Assembly (NCBI RefSeq): GCF_000013745.1
Contig: NC_007925.1
Coordinates: forward strand, 2,108,001-2,172,000
DNA from: Rhodopseudomonas_A palustris_F
GTDB lineage: Bacteria; Pseudomonadota; Alphaproteobacteria; Rhizobiales; Xanthobacteraceae
Direction: 5' to 3'
Length of the DNA: 64,000 nucleotides
The notes under the pieces are model-generated. The model made no database searches. It worked only from the letters and a program-made list of their open reading frames with translations, and was not told the DNA's origin. A program made the position numbers and the translations under genes. Position 1 is the first letter of the stretch. Each line of letters starts with the position of its first letter. Of the stretch, positions 1-9,551 are shown piece by piece.

Positions 1-196
1 GGAAGAAATGCGCCAATGGAACCTTGAGCCGGTCGCCGCTGCGCAACCGCGCCGGGATCCAGATCACGCTGGGCAGAAAGTGCAAATCCTGCCGCGGCGA
101 GATCATCGTGATGCTGACGTCGACCTTGCGCCGGCGCAATTGTCGCGCCGCGGTCAGCGCGGCGAAACCCGAGCCGATGATGGTGATGTTTGTCAT
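1..196 (-). CDS. NAD(P)/FAD-dependent oxidoreductase, SQR-like (5' part only)
   Basis: The first 65 codons of a flavoprotein gene enter from the left edge, so its C-terminus lies outside the window. The protein begins MTNITIIGSGFAALTAARQL, a Rossmann dinucleotide-binding motif (GSGFAA) typical of FAD-binding oxidoreductases. It continues with PRQDLHFLPSVIW, which resembles the sulfide:quinone oxidoreductase/flavocytochrome c sulfide dehydrogenase family. The start is the ATG whose complement is at 194-196. It is divergent from the methyltransferase at 368. Substrate cannot be decided from this fragment. Confidence 0.8.
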   Translation of the reverse strand, partial: MTNITIIGSGFAALTAARQLRRRKVDVSITMISPRQDLHFLPSVIWIPARLRSGDRLKVPLAHFF

Positions 197-367
197 GCGA
201 CCACGCCTCCGTTATCGGTCCGTTCCGACCAATGAGACGACTGATCCCACGGCGGCGGCGCGTCGTCTGTGACGATGTCACTGCACCAGCCGTCCGCAAT
301 GAGGTAGATCAGCCTGGCGTTTGCCGACCGGAGCAGACCGCGGCATGCTGCCGCACAGCGAACAGAG

Positions 368-994
368 ATGAGAATTGTCATGACGTCGGACGAATTCGAT
401 CGCTGGGAAACCAGATTTTCCAATCCGGATTTCGTGTTCGGCACCGCGCCGAATGCGTTCCTGGCCTCGTGCCGCGATATCTTGCCGGCCCAAGGACGCG
501 CGCTGGCGATCGCCGATGGCGAAGGCCGCAACGGGGTGTTTCTGGCGCAATGCGGATTGTCAGTGCTGTCGGTGGATTTCTCGCCGGCCGCACAACGCAA
601 GGCGCAGAGCCTCGCCGCAGCAAACGGCGTGTCGATCGAGGTGCTGACCGCCGATATCCTGAGCTGGGATTGGCCGTCGGGCTTCGACGTCGTCGCCGGG
701 ATTTTCTTTCAGTTCGTCGATCCGGAGCAGCGCCGCTTGGTGTTCGCGAAGATCCGCGCGGCGCTCAATCCCGGCGGGCTGTTGCTGCTGCACGGCTATC
801 GACCGAAGCAACTGGACTACAAGACCGGCGGGCCAAGCCGGGCTGAAAACCTCTACACCCGAGAAATCCTCGAACAGGCGTTCGGCGATTTCGACCGCCT
901 GTGCATCAGCGAGCATGACAGCGTGATCAACGAGGGCGCAGGCCACCATGGCCTCTCGGCGCTGATCGACCTGATCGGGCGCAAGCCGGGCTGA
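368..994 (+). CDS. Class I SAM-dependent methyltransferase
   Basis: A 208-residue cytoplasmic protein with the class I methyltransferase pattern. A glycine-rich SAM loop (ALAIADGEGRNGVFLA, about residues 44-59) is followed by an acidic residue ending strand 2 (VLSVDFSP), a motif II region (ADILSWDWP) and a late strand (LNPGGLLLLHGYRP). It resembles TehB/thiopurine-type small methyltransferases. Substrate is unknown and no neighbour indicates one. The start used is Met1, but Met5 (position 380) is possible; neither has a strong ribosome site. Confidence 0.85.
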   Translation: MRIVMTSDEFDRWETRFSNPDFVFGTAPNAFLASCRDILPAQGRALAIADGEGRNGVFLAQCGLSVLSVDFSPAAQRKAQSLAAANGVSIEVLTADILSWDWPSGFDVVAGIFFQFVDPEQRRLVFAKIRAALNPGGLLLLHGYRPKQLDYKTGGPSRAENLYTREILEQAFGDFDRLCISEHDSVINEGAGHHGLSALIDLIGRKPG

Positions 995-1081
995 GCGGCG
1001 GCAACGGATCTCAACTTGTTGTCGCAAGCGTCTGGCGCGCGGCAGTCGGCTCCTCCCAACTTGGTTGTCCAGCCGTGAACT

Positions 1082-2551
1082 TCAAATGCCACGCTGAGGA
1101 GCAGCTTGCGGCTTGAGCAGATTTTCCTCAGCCTCCGGCGGCCGGCCTTGGGATGAGCGCTCACAGATCTCACTGGTTTCGTTACGCAGGTCGCCCTCGG
1201 CGGGCGTAGACGGACTTCGCTCCTCGTCGGCGGCAGATTTGCCGACCGCGTGCCGAGATCGAACGTCGTCGCCGTCGGCATCGACAACCGGTTCGCCTTT
1301 CGCCGCCGCGGCAGCGGATTCCGTAAGCGCGATCCCGCCGCTCAGCAGCGCATCTTTGACAAGGCGCAACAGCGCTGAATTGATCTTGGCCGGCGAATAG
1401 GTCGCGCTGGCGAACCAGTAATACACCCGCAGGTTGATGGTCGTGGCGCCGAGCTCCTCGACGAGCACCAGCGGCTCCGGCGTGCGCAGCACGGCGGGAT
1501 GTTGCGCGAGCACCTCCGCGATCAGCGTCTGCGCCTTGCTGGTGGAGGCGGCGTAGCTGATTCCTATGGCGAAGGTCGCGCGCCGGCTCGGCGTGCTGCT
1601 GTAATTGGTGATCGTGCTCTTGAACACGATGGCATTCGGGATCTGGACGTAGTTGCCGGCCAGCGTCAGCAGCACCGTGCTCCGCGCATTGAGATTTTGC
1701 ACGATCCCGGTGTTGCCGGCGACTTCGATCAGGTCGCCGGTGCTGAAGGGGTTGCGGACGCTGAGCAGGATGCTGGCGAGAAAATTTTCGGCGATCTCGC
1801 GAAACGCGAAACCGACGATGATGCCGAACAGCCCGGTGCCGCCGAGCACCGTGATGGCGAGGCGCGTCAGGCCGGCGACCTGGAGCACGAAATACACCCC
1901 GAGCAGAAACACCGGAATCGAAAACGCCTGGACAATCACGGCGCGCAGCAGCGATGACGTCACCCGCCGCGCGACGAAGCGGTTCGCCAGAAATCCGACC
2001 AGACGCGCCACCAGCCAGGTGACGAGGATGATGACGACGGCGAGCAGGATCCACGGCCAAGCTTGCTCTGCCTGCCGATACAGCCTGACGAACTCGTCGC
2101 CGGCGCGTCCGAAGGTCGATCCGACGTCGGCCTCGACGGCGATCCGGTTGACCACCGCGACGGTGCCCTGGGTATTCTGCGCCAGGGTGCCGGCCCAACG
2201 CCGGTGTTCCTGGGTTTGCGTCTTGCCGTCGATGAAGACCACGCCGTCCCGCACCGCGACCTTGGGCCCATCAAACCAGTTGGTGGACTGCAGGATGCGT
2301 TCGATGCGGTTGGCGATCGCACGATCGCCGGCGGTCGGATCGACCTCGACGGACTTGGAGACGGCGTTGTCCTCAGACCCACCGGGCGGCGGCGGCGTTT
2401 GGGCGGAAGCGGGGGGCGCGCAGACGGCAAACAAGATCAGTAGGCCCGCCAGCGGCGAAACTGCCCGGGACGCCATCATCCTGAGCCGACCGCAGCCGCC
2501 GATTCCGCTCGCGAAAAATCTCACCGCGTGGCGCAACGGCGAAGGAATCAT
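1082..2551 (-). CDS. MscS-family mechanosensitive ion channel with BON-like periplasmic region
   Basis: A 489-residue inner-membrane channel protein expected to release solutes on hypo-osmotic shock. After a signal sequence (ending near PASAQT) comes a periplasmic segment, about residues 70-140, resembling a BON-type fold (VRDGVVFIDGKTQ). Transmembrane helices follow, then the MscS pore and beta domain (TGLFGIIVGFAFREIAENF, RNPFSTGDLIEV, NYVQIPNAIV). The C-terminal tail is hydrophilic. The reading frame stays open upstream to 2668, but the ATG at 2551 is preceded by AAAGGA at good spacing, so I use it. It is a single gene. Confidence 0.9.
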   Translation of the reverse strand: MIPSPLRHAVRFFASGIGGCGRLRMMASRAVSPLAGLLILFAVCAPPASAQTPPPPGGSEDNAVSKSVEVDPTAGDRAIANRIERILQSTNWFDGPKVAVRDGVVFIDGKTQTQEHRRWAGTLAQNTQGTVAVVNRIAVEADVGSTFGRAGDEFVRLYRQAEQAWPWILLAVVIILVTWLVARLVGFLANRFVARRVTSSLLRAVIVQAFSIPVFLLGVYFVLQVAGLTRLAITVLGGTGLFGIIVGFAFREIAENFLASILLSVRNPFSTGDLIEVAGNTGIVQNLNARSTVLLTLAGNYVQIPNAIVFKSTITNYSSTPSRRATFAIGISYAASTSKAQTLIAEVLAQHPAVLRTPEPLVLVEELGATTINLRVYYWFASATYSPAKINSALLRLVKDALLSGGIALTESAAAAAKGEPVVDADGDDVRSRHAVGKSAADEERSPSTPAEGDLRNETSEICERSSQGRPPEAEENLLKPQAAPQRGI

Positions 2552-2700
2552 CAAGGTCCTTTGGTACGCGAGACATGAGATGCTTCCGAAGCCAACCGAG
2601 TTGCCAACGTATGGTTCCAGGCTGCCGGGCCCGCCTCCGAGTAACCGGAGCGAAGCACCGTTTCTCACAAGGAGCCTGTCGATCGCTCTCGTCGAGCGGC

Positions 2701-3969
2701 TCAGCGCAACGGCAGCTTTGGTTCGCCAACGCCAAGTCTTTGCACGAACCAGCCGAGGCTGAGGCCTTGCACGATGATGGTGAACACGGCCACCGTGTAG
2801 GTGGCCGCGGTCAGGGCCGGCTTGAATTCGTTGGCTGCGATCGCGAGCACGAGCGCCACCGAAATGCCGCCACGCACGCCGCCCCAGGTCAGGATCGCCA
2901 CGGTACCGTGCTCGAATTTGTAACCCAGCCGAAGCAGCCCGACGGGGGCCGCAACCGAGACCAACCGTGCGACCATCACGATTGGAATCGCCGCGAGCGC
3001 CAGCGGCGCCAGCGCGAGATTGAATCCGAGTACCAGAACCTCGATTCCGATCAGCAGAAACAGCACTGAATTCAACATCTCGTCGATCAGGGTCCAGAAG
3101 CCGAACAAATAACGCCGGGTTTGGTCGCTCATTGCCAGTTCCGCGCCGCGGTTGCCGATCAGCACGCCGGAGACGACGACGGCGATCGGACCGCTGAGGT
3201 GTAGTCGCAGCGCCAGCGCGTAGGTCCCGGTCGCCAATGCAATCGAGATCAGCACCTCGATGGGATAATCGTCCAACGCCCGCATCGCGCGATAGGCGAT
3301 ATAGCCGGTGGCAAAGCCGAGCAGCGCGCCGCCGCCGGCCTCGAGCGCAAACATCTGGGCGAATTGTAATGCTGCGAATTCGTGGCTCGCGGTGGTCGCG
3401 GCCGTCAGCAGCAGGGTGAACAGCACCACGCCGACGCCGTCGTTGAACAGCGCCTCACCGGAGATGTCCATTTCCAGAGTTTCCGGGATCTTGATCGTCT
3501 TGAGCGTCGATAGCACGGCGATCGGATCGGTCGGGCTGATCAGCGCACCAAACACCAGCGCCCAGGTGAACGGCATCGGCACGTTGAAAAGCTCGGCGGC
3601 GTACCAGAATCCGATGCCGATCAGCGCTGTGGAAATGAATACGCCGACCGTGGCCATCGTTGCGACGATCCATTTGCGGTTGCGTAGCCGCGACAGATCG
3701 ATCTGCAACGCGCCGGCGAACAACAGGAAACCGAGCATGCCGTTGAGCAGCGTATCGGAGAAGTCGATGCGGCGCAGCAGGTCCGAAATGTTGTGGAAGA
3801 TCGGTGCGCGCGGAAACATCAGTTCGCAGCCGACCAGCACCAGCGAGGCGATGAGCGCCATCATCAGGAGGCCGATCTGATTCGGCAGGCCCAATACGAC
3901 GTGATTAAGCCAGGCGAACGCGGCTGTGAGCACCAGCAGGACGGTAAAGATCTCGAACAGCGAAAGCAT
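2701..3969 (-). CDS. CPA1-family Na+(K+)/H+ antiporter
   Basis: A 422-residue polytopic membrane protein with roughly 11-12 hydrophobic segments. It carries the hallmark region of CPA1 exchangers: GALISPTDPIAV, then SGEALFNDGVGVVLF (the ND pair is the proton/cation site), and TWGGVRGGISVALVL near the C-terminus. It exchanges cations for protons across the inner membrane. A GTG start at 3999 is possible, but ATG 3969 has a GGAG about 6 bases upstream. It ends about 150 bases before the MscS gene start, so the two may be co-transcribed. Confidence 0.9.
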   Translation of the reverse strand: MLSLFEIFTVLLVLTAAFAWLNHVVLGLPNQIGLLMMALIASLVLVGCELMFPRAPIFHNISDLLRRIDFSDTLLNGMLGFLLFAGALQIDLSRLRNRKWIVATMATVGVFISTALIGIGFWYAAELFNVPMPFTWALVFGALISPTDPIAVLSTLKTIKIPETLEMDISGEALFNDGVGVVLFTLLLTAATTASHEFAALQFAQMFALEAGGGALLGFATGYIAYRAMRALDDYPIEVLISIALATGTYALALRLHLSGPIAVVVSGVLIGNRGAELAMSDQTRRYLFGFWTLIDEMLNSVLFLLIGIEVLVLGFNLALAPLALAAIPIVMVARLVSVAAPVGLLRLGYKFEHGTVAILTWGGVRGGISVALVLAIAANEFKPALTAATYTVAVFTIIVQGLSLGWFVQRLGVGEPKLPLR

Positions 3970-3999
3970 CAACGCTCCGGCAGACGTGACGACGAGCAC

Positions 4000-4381
4000 T
4001 CAAGCCTGGCGCCACGGGGTGACACCGAATCGATCTGCAGAACGAGGTCGTCTCCGCTAGGCCGGTTCGCTGCAATCACCAGTGTACCGGGTTACGGATC
4101 AAAAAGCCAAACGGGCATCACGCTCCGGAATCCAAGGCTGCAATCCCCTTGGTGCGAGGCCGGCGTCGGGTGCGCCAATCGGCCGCAGAAAATGCTCTCG
4201 AAGGGAGCCATTGGATTCAAACCTGAGTGTTCAAACCTGGCTCACGAACTGCCCCCGATCGGGACCCACGAGCGTCACACCGCTTCGGTCGAGTCGAGGC
4301 CCCGTCCGGACGACGAAAGAGTCCGTCCGTTGCCGGACGGACTCTCTGTCTGCCGAGTCGTCTTGTCTGCTAAGTCGTCAA
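4000..4381. other. Intergenic spacer
   Basis: No coding signal on either strand. The only recognisable element is the perfect hairpin at 4318-4345, annotated separately. The rest would include the promoter of the antiporter gene (minus strand). Confidence 0.5.
4318..4345 (-). terminator. Rho-independent-type hairpin after the BA14K gene
   Basis: A perfect 12-bp stem (AGAGTCCGTCCG at 4318-4329 with CGGACGGACTCT at 4334-4345) has a 4-base loop TTGC. It lies 37 bases after the BA14K stop codon in that gene's direction. The T-run is poor, so it may act as a weak terminator or an RNA stabiliser. Confidence 0.6.
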
Positions 4382-4768
4382 TTACGGGCAGGGGTGTCGT
4401 TGGCCATCGTAGCCCAGATAGGTGCCGGAGCCGGGATCGTAGGATTTGAATCGTTGTGAACAATAGGCGTCCGCGTCGGCTCCGCGCGCCTGACTATTGG
4501 CGATCGCGCCGCCAATCAGAGCGCCCGCCGCGAGTCCCCCGACGACCCCCGGCCCATAACCACGCCGGTCGTAGCCACGCCGCCAGCCGCCATGTCGCGA
4601 GCCGCCGTGCCGGTTGTGCCAGCCGTGCCGATATTGGACGGTCTGCAACTCCATCGGTGCTTTCACCAAGCTCTGCGGCATCGTCGGTGCCGCGGTCGCA
4701 GGTTGCATCGAGAAACTCAGCGAACCGAGAATCAGTGCCATGGTCGGAAGTGATGTTGCAATTTTCAT
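4382..4768 (-). CDS. BA14K family protein
   Basis: A 128-residue small secreted or membrane-anchored protein. It has an N-terminal signal peptide (MKIATSLPTMALILGSLSFS... cleaved near ATAA), a basic Gly/Arg/His-rich middle (RRGYDRRGYGPG), a hydrophobic glycine segment (VVGGLAAGALIGGAI) and the family C-terminus AYCSQRFKSYDPGSGTYLGY. This is the signature of BA14K proteins, common in Rhizobiales and first noted as Brucella immunoreactive proteins. The start ATG at 4768 has GAGAGGA upstream. Function is not established. Confidence 0.9.
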   Translation of the reverse strand: MKIATSLPTMALILGSLSFSMQPATAAPTMPQSLVKAPMELQTVQYRHGWHNRHGGSRHGGWRRGYDRRGYGPGVVGGLAAGALIGGAIANSQARGADADAYCSQRFKSYDPGSGTYLGYDGQRHPCP

Positions 4769-5150
4769 TGAAAGATCCTCTCTCGTTGACAGTAACGAGC
4801 AACGCGAGGCATTGCGTAGCGTTCCATGAATCGCCGCGAATTCGAGCGCTTGATGCGCGCCGCGAAACAGTCGGATCGCGGCGAGCGGCCCGTCCGCTCG
4901 TTTCGATGAAACAGATCTGACGCGCTGTATAGGACGCCGTCCGCAGCGATCCCGCAATATGCAACGTCACATCAGTGCCGAACATGCACGTTGCCTCAAG
5001 CGACCTCTGCCGAGAGGTTGCAACGCGAATGCGTGCATGACGACGCAGTGGCAACGTCGGCATCTCAGGCAGTTTGCCAGGGCATGGGGAAAACCACCTG
5101 ACGTGGTCGGCTCGGTGGTGTAGAGAGACATTCCGCCCAGGAGGTTCCCG
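4769..5150. promoter_or_regulatory. Divergent promoter region between BA14K gene and trehalose-6-phosphate synthase
   Basis: A noncoding stretch that must hold both divergent promoters. The only clear element is a strong ribosome site, AGGAGG at 5140-5145, just before the ATG at 5151. No convincing operator was recognised. Confidence 0.4.
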
Positions 5151-7403
5151 ATGTCGTACCGATACAAGACAGCCGCGAGGTATCTTGGAGTTGGAGTGGC
5201 TTTGACGCTGTTACTCGGCGTCGCAATTGCCCCGTTTTCAAAGCGGCTGGTTGAACAGTGGTCGAGGAGCGACGTCGAGGCGCGATCGCGACTGGTCTAC
5301 AATGCCATCCAGGACCAAGTCATGCGCGCAATGGCTGACAATGATAACGTGCAGCTTTCGGTTATCTTTGAAGCGATCGCGCTGGATCAACGGATCTTGG
5401 CGGTTGGACTCTGCAACGACGCGGGCCGGTTGACGGCGCCGACCAAACTGATGCCGGCGACGTTCTCGTGTGAAAAAGTCGCGCGGTCGGAAGCCGAGAG
5501 CTTCTCCAGCATCGCCAGCGACGGCCGCCGCATCTTGGTCAGCTCGTTTCCGATCGTCGATCGAAACCACAAATCCTATCTGGTCGTTCTTCATGATCTG
5601 AGCTTTATCGATCAACGTTCGAGCCAGGCGCAAGGGCTGATGATCGCCGGCTTGATCGGTATGACCATCGCCATCGCCGGCGGCGCGGCGCTGTTCGTGG
5701 TCATGATGCTTCGGGGCTGGATGCATTCGCTGCGACGCGCGATCGAGGACCTGCGATCGGGGGCGACATCGCCGACGGGAAGCGACCAAACCGCGATCGG
5801 CCTGCAGATCAAGAAGCTGCTCGGCGAGGTTGAGGTTGGGCAGAATTCAATTCGTTCGGCGCAGATCGATTGGTCGCCGGCAACGTTGCAGGAGTTGCTG
5901 CGCACCACGCTGCCCGGCGCCGAAGTGTTGATCGTCTCGAATCGCGAGCCCTACATCCACAACCACGTCAGCGGTGGAACGCACATCGCCGTCCAAATCC
6001 CGGCGAGCGGCCTCGTCTCGGCGCTGGAGCCGGTGATCCGGGCGTGCGGCGGCACCTGGATCGCGCATGGCAGCGGCGACGCCGACCGCGAAACCGTCGA
6101 TCACGACGACCGGGTCAGGGTGCCGCCCGATCATCCAAGTTACACCTTGCGTCGGATCTGGATCTCCGACGAAGAGCAGGATGGTTTTTATTACGGGTTT
6201 TCCAACGAGGGGCTCTGGCCGCTGTGCCACATCGCCTTCATCAGACCGTCGTTTCGAGTATCGGATTGGGAACAGTACCAGGCGATCAATGAACGGTTCG
6301 CGATGGCTGTCGTCGAGGAGGCAAAGTCGGACGATCCGATCGTTCTGGTGCAGGACTATCACTTCGCGTTAGCGCCACAGATGATTCGCCGACGGTTGCC
6401 GAAGGCGACCATCGTCACCTTCTGGCATATCCCGTGGCCCAACGCCGAGACCTTCAGTATCTGTCCTTGGAAGGAGCAAATCATCGAGGGTCTGCTCGGG
6501 AGCACGATTCTCGGCTTTCACACCCAGTTTCACTGCAACAACTTCTTCGAAACGGTCGACCGGTTTGTCGAAAGCCGGATCGACCGCGAACATGCGACCG
6601 TCTCGCTCGGGGGCCACGAGACGATGGTGCGCGCCTATCCGATTTCGATCGAATGGCCGCCCGCGGCGTTGCAAGGCCAGCCCGCGATGGCGACTTGCCG
6701 CGAAGAGGTCAGGCAGTCGCTCAACATCGCTGCCGACATGAAGCTGGCGGTCGGCATCGAGCGCTTCGATTATACCAAGGGCATCCTGGATCGCATGAAT
6801 GCCATCGACGATCTATTGTCGCGCTACCCGGAGTGGAAGGGGCGGCTGGTCTTTGTTCAGGTTGCCGCCCCGACCCGCAGCAAACTCGCCGCCTACAGCA
6901 CGCTGCAAGCCGATGCGGTGTCGCTCGCCGAATCGATCAACCGTCGGCACGGCTCGGCTTCCTACACACCGATCCGGTTGTTGATCCGGCATCATGGGGC
7001 AGATGAGGTGTTCAAATTGTTCCGGGCGGCCGATGTCTGTATCGTGAGCAGTCTGCACGATGGCATGAACCTGGTCGCCAAGGAATTCGTTGCCGCCCGC
7101 GAAGATGAAAGTGGGGTGTTGTTGCTGTCGAGTTTCACCGGAGCGTCGCGGGAGTTGTCCGAGGCGTTGATCGTCAATCCCTACCACGTCCACGAGATGT
7201 CTGGCGCGCTTGATGCCGCGCTCCGAATGCCGCTGCTCGAGCAACAGGAGCGTATGCGGGTGATGCGACAGCAAATCAAGGAATGGAACGTCTATCGTTG
7301 GGCCGGCCGGATGCTGATCGACGCCGCCAACAAGAGGCGGCAGCAACGCATCATGAACCTCGCCAATCTCGGCCGGCTGCCATCGGCGGACGCTCTCCGC
7401 TAA
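5151..7403 (+). CDS. Membrane-anchored trehalose-6-phosphate synthase (GT20) with N-terminal sensor-like region
   Basis: A 750-residue protein. The C-terminal two thirds (about 255-735) is a GT20 trehalose-6-phosphate synthase domain that would join UDP- or other NDP-glucose to glucose-6-phosphate. Recognisable motifs are VSNREPY, VQDYHFALAPQM, FWHIPWP, GFHTQFHC, GIERFDYTKGI and DGMNLVAKEFVAA. The N-terminal part has a membrane helix (about 11-28), an extracytoplasmic segment of about 130 residues, a second helix (about 162-186) and a linker, a layout like that of sensor kinases. E. coli OtsA is about 470 residues and soluble, so the sensor-like half is an addition. No phosphatase gene is adjacent. 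The start is fixed by AGGAGG 6 bases upstream. Confidence 0.9.
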   Translation: MSYRYKTAARYLGVGVALTLLLGVAIAPFSKRLVEQWSRSDVEARSRLVYNAIQDQVMRAMADNDNVQLSVIFEAIALDQRILAVGLCNDAGRLTAPTKLMPATFSCEKVARSEAESFSSIASDGRRILVSSFPIVDRNHKSYLVVLHDLSFIDQRSSQAQGLMIAGLIGMTIAIAGGAALFVVMMLRGWMHSLRRAIEDLRSGATSPTGSDQTAIGLQIKKLLGEVEVGQNSIRSAQIDWSPATLQELLRTTLPGAEVLIVSNREPYIHNHVSGGTHIAVQIPASGLVSALEPVIRACGGTWIAHGSGDADRETVDHDDRVRVPPDHPSYTLRRIWISDEEQDGFYYGFSNEGLWPLCHIAFIRPSFRVSDWEQYQAINERFAMAVVEEAKSDDPIVLVQDYHFALAPQMIRRRLPKATIVTFWHIPWPNAETFSICPWKEQIIEGLLGSTILGFHTQFHCNNFFETVDRFVESRIDREHATVSLGGHETMVRAYPISIEWPPAALQGQPAMATCREEVRQSLNIAADMKLAVGIERFDYTKGILDRMNAIDDLLSRYPEWKGRLVFVQVAAPTRSKLAAYSTLQADAVSLAESINRRHGSASYTPIRLLIRHHGADEVFKLFRAADVCIVSSLHDGMNLVAKEFVAAREDESGVLLLSSFTGASRELSEALIVNPYHVHEMSGALDAALRMPLLEQQERMRVMRQQIKEWNVYRWAGRMLIDAANKRRQQRIMNLANLGRLPSADALR

Positions 7404-7974
7404 ATTGGAAGCGGCGTCGTTGCGCGTGTCCGAACGGCGCGGCGGCGGGCCGCGCGGCGCTGAGATCGCCGCCGCGTCGCGCCGAGCAGACGGCTCATCC
7501 TCCACTTTCACAGTCACATGCACGTCATGGCAGTGACGTCTGGAGCGGATTTGTTGCCGGTGCAGTCGCGAGTAGCAACCTGCCTGAGGTGGAACGCGTG
7601 GATCGCTGCGGGGTGGGAGCACGAGCCCTCGTAACGCAGATAGTGTCATCCGCGGCTATTTGACGCTCGACGTAGATTTCCATCGGTCGCTTCGGTTCAA
7701 CGGTATTGCGATGATGTTTGCGCCGGAGGCGGAATCCATTTGAGAAGTCATCTATTAGCAAGCGATATTGCGCCGCACTATGATGGCAGATCGTCGCCGC
7801 AGCTCTGCGCGTCATTGGCAACCTAGACAAACGTAGCGGTTGACCGGGCGGGCGCGTACTTCCAACGATCAGTCGGACAAGAAGAAAAACATCTGAATGC
7901 CGCGTACCGACACCTTCGGTCGGCGGCGAACAGGTTGAAAATAATCCGTCGCAATGGGACGCCAAGGAGGAAAC
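7404..7974. other. Intergenic spacer before the ABC transporter operon
   Basis: About 570 bases without a convincing gene. A GC-rich 7-bp stem (GCGCGGC 7437-7443 with GCCGCGC 7449-7455) just after the synthase stop could act as a terminator. The remainder should contain the promoter of the transporter operon. Open frames here lack codon bias and family resemblance. Confidence 0.4.
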
Positions 7975-9327
7975 ATGGTCGACAATAAGCTCATCATCAC
8001 TCGCAGAACCGCGCTCAAGACCGGGCTTGCCGGCGCAGCCGCGCTGGCGACACCGACGTTCTTCATTCGCGACGCCTGGGCGGATGAATTCTGCAATATG
8101 CCGAAGGGCAAGGAAGTCACGTTCGGCTTCAACGTGCCGCAGTCCGGTGCGTATGCAGACGAAGGCATGGACGAACTCAAGGCCTACCAGCTAGCGGTCA
8201 AGCATCTCAATGGTGAGGGCGACGGCGGCATGCTCAAGACCATGAAGCCGCTGGCGCTGAAGGGCAACGGCGTGCTCGGCAAGAAGGTCGCCTACGTCTC
8301 CGGCGACACCCAGACCAAGGCGGACCAGGCGCGCGCCACCGCCAAGCGCATGATCGAGAAAGACGGCGCGATCATGATCACCGGCGGCTCGTCGTCTGCC
8401 GAGGCGGTCGCGGTGCAGTCGCTGTGTCAGGACGTCGGCGTGATCTTCATGGCCGGCCTGACCCATTCCAACGACACCACCGGCAAGGACAAGCGCGCCT
8501 ACGGCTTCCGCCATTTCTTCAACGCCTACATGTCGGGCGTGGCACTCGGCCCGGTGCTCTCGGAAGCCTATGGCAAGGATCGCGCCGCTTATCATCTGAC
8601 CGCCGACTACACCTGGGGCTGGACCCAAGAAGAGTCGATGAAGGACGCCACCGAGAAGCAGGGCTGGAAGACCGTCAAGGCCGTTCGCACGCCGCTCGGC
8701 GCAGCCGACTTCTCGCAATACATCACGCCGGTGCTGAATTCGGGCGCCGACGTGCTGATCTTGAACCACTACGGCAAGGACATGATCAATTCCTTGACCC
8801 AGGCGGTGCAGTTCGGTCTTCGCGACAAGATGGCAAACGGCAAGAAGTTCGAGATCGTCGTGCCGCTGTTCTCCGAACTGATGGCGCAGGGCGCCGGCGA
8901 TGCGATCAAGGGCATCTACGGCACCGCGAACTGGGACTGGAAGCTGGAAGACCCGGCGACCAATGCCTTCACCAAGTCGTTCGGTGCGGCCTACGGCACG
9001 CCGCCGTCGCAGGCGGCGCAGACCTGCTACGTTCAGGCGATCCTCTACGCCGACGCCTGCGAGCGCGCCGGCAGCTTCAACCCGTCCGCCGTGATCAAGG
9101 CGCTGGAGGGCTTCGAGTTCGACGGCATGGGCAACGGCAAGACGCTGTACCGCGCCGCCGACCATCAGTGCTTCAAGGACGTGCTGGTCGTGCAGGGCAA
9201 GGACAAGCCCAAGGACAAGTTCGACCTGCTCGAGGTCCGGAAGATCGTGCCTGCATCGCAGGTCACCTACGATCCGAGCATCTTCGGCGGCGAACTCGGC
9301 TCCAAGGACGCCAAGAAGTGCGGATAA
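7975..9327 (+). CDS. Branched-chain-amino-acid-type ABC transporter, periplasmic substrate-binding protein
   Basis: A 450-residue secreted type I periplasmic binding protein of the LivJ/amide-urea group and the first gene of the operon. The N-terminus has a twin-arginine signal (TRRTALKTGLAGAAALATPT). The mature part contains NVPQSGAYADEGMDELKAYQLAV, a beta-alpha segment with KADQARATAKRMI and a GGSSSAEAVAVQ ligand-binding loop. The start at 7975 is preceded by AAGGAGG at good spacing, so I prefer it to the in-frame ATG at 7954. The ligand cannot be read from sequence; amino acids, amides, urea or aromatic acids are all known for this family. Confidence 0.93.
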   Translation: MVDNKLIITRRTALKTGLAGAAALATPTFFIRDAWADEFCNMPKGKEVTFGFNVPQSGAYADEGMDELKAYQLAVKHLNGEGDGGMLKTMKPLALKGNGVLGKKVAYVSGDTQTKADQARATAKRMIEKDGAIMITGGSSSAEAVAVQSLCQDVGVIFMAGLTHSNDTTGKDKRAYGFRHFFNAYMSGVALGPVLSEAYGKDRAAYHLTADYTWGWTQEESMKDATEKQGWKTVKAVRTPLGAADFSQYITPVLNSGADVLILNHYGKDMINSLTQAVQFGLRDKMANGKKFEIVVPLFSELMAQGAGDAIKGIYGTANWDWKLEDPATNAFTKSFGAAYGTPPSQAAQTCYVQAILYADACERAGSFNPSAVIKALEGFEFDGMGNGKTLYRAADHQCFKDVLVVQGKDKPKDKFDLLEVRKIVPASQVTYDPSIFGGELGSKDAKKCG

Positions 9328-9551
9328 TCTGACCTTGTCGGATTTTCCGCAGGCCATTCGTTAGGCCTCACTCCTATGACGGTCGGTTGCGTCCTTGCGG
9401 CGCAGCCGGCCGGCTGTGTCTTGCGGGCGTTGCCGTCGTCTCGACATCACCGCGCTCGTACGACCGATACTTCGTTCAGGGTGACGATCTCGTCGCCGGT
9501 GATTTCGTGGGCACGCGCCCCGCGCGTGGCTCGATGGGAGATTGACGACGC

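Noticed and set aside
7640..7800. Possible small gene upstream of the ABC operon
   Set aside because: Frames on both strands lack start context and any recognised motif.
8191..9357. 388-codon open frame antisense to the binding-protein gene
   Set aside because: Complement of a clearly real gene in high-GC DNA; composition is His/Arg/Gly-rich and typical of shadow frames.
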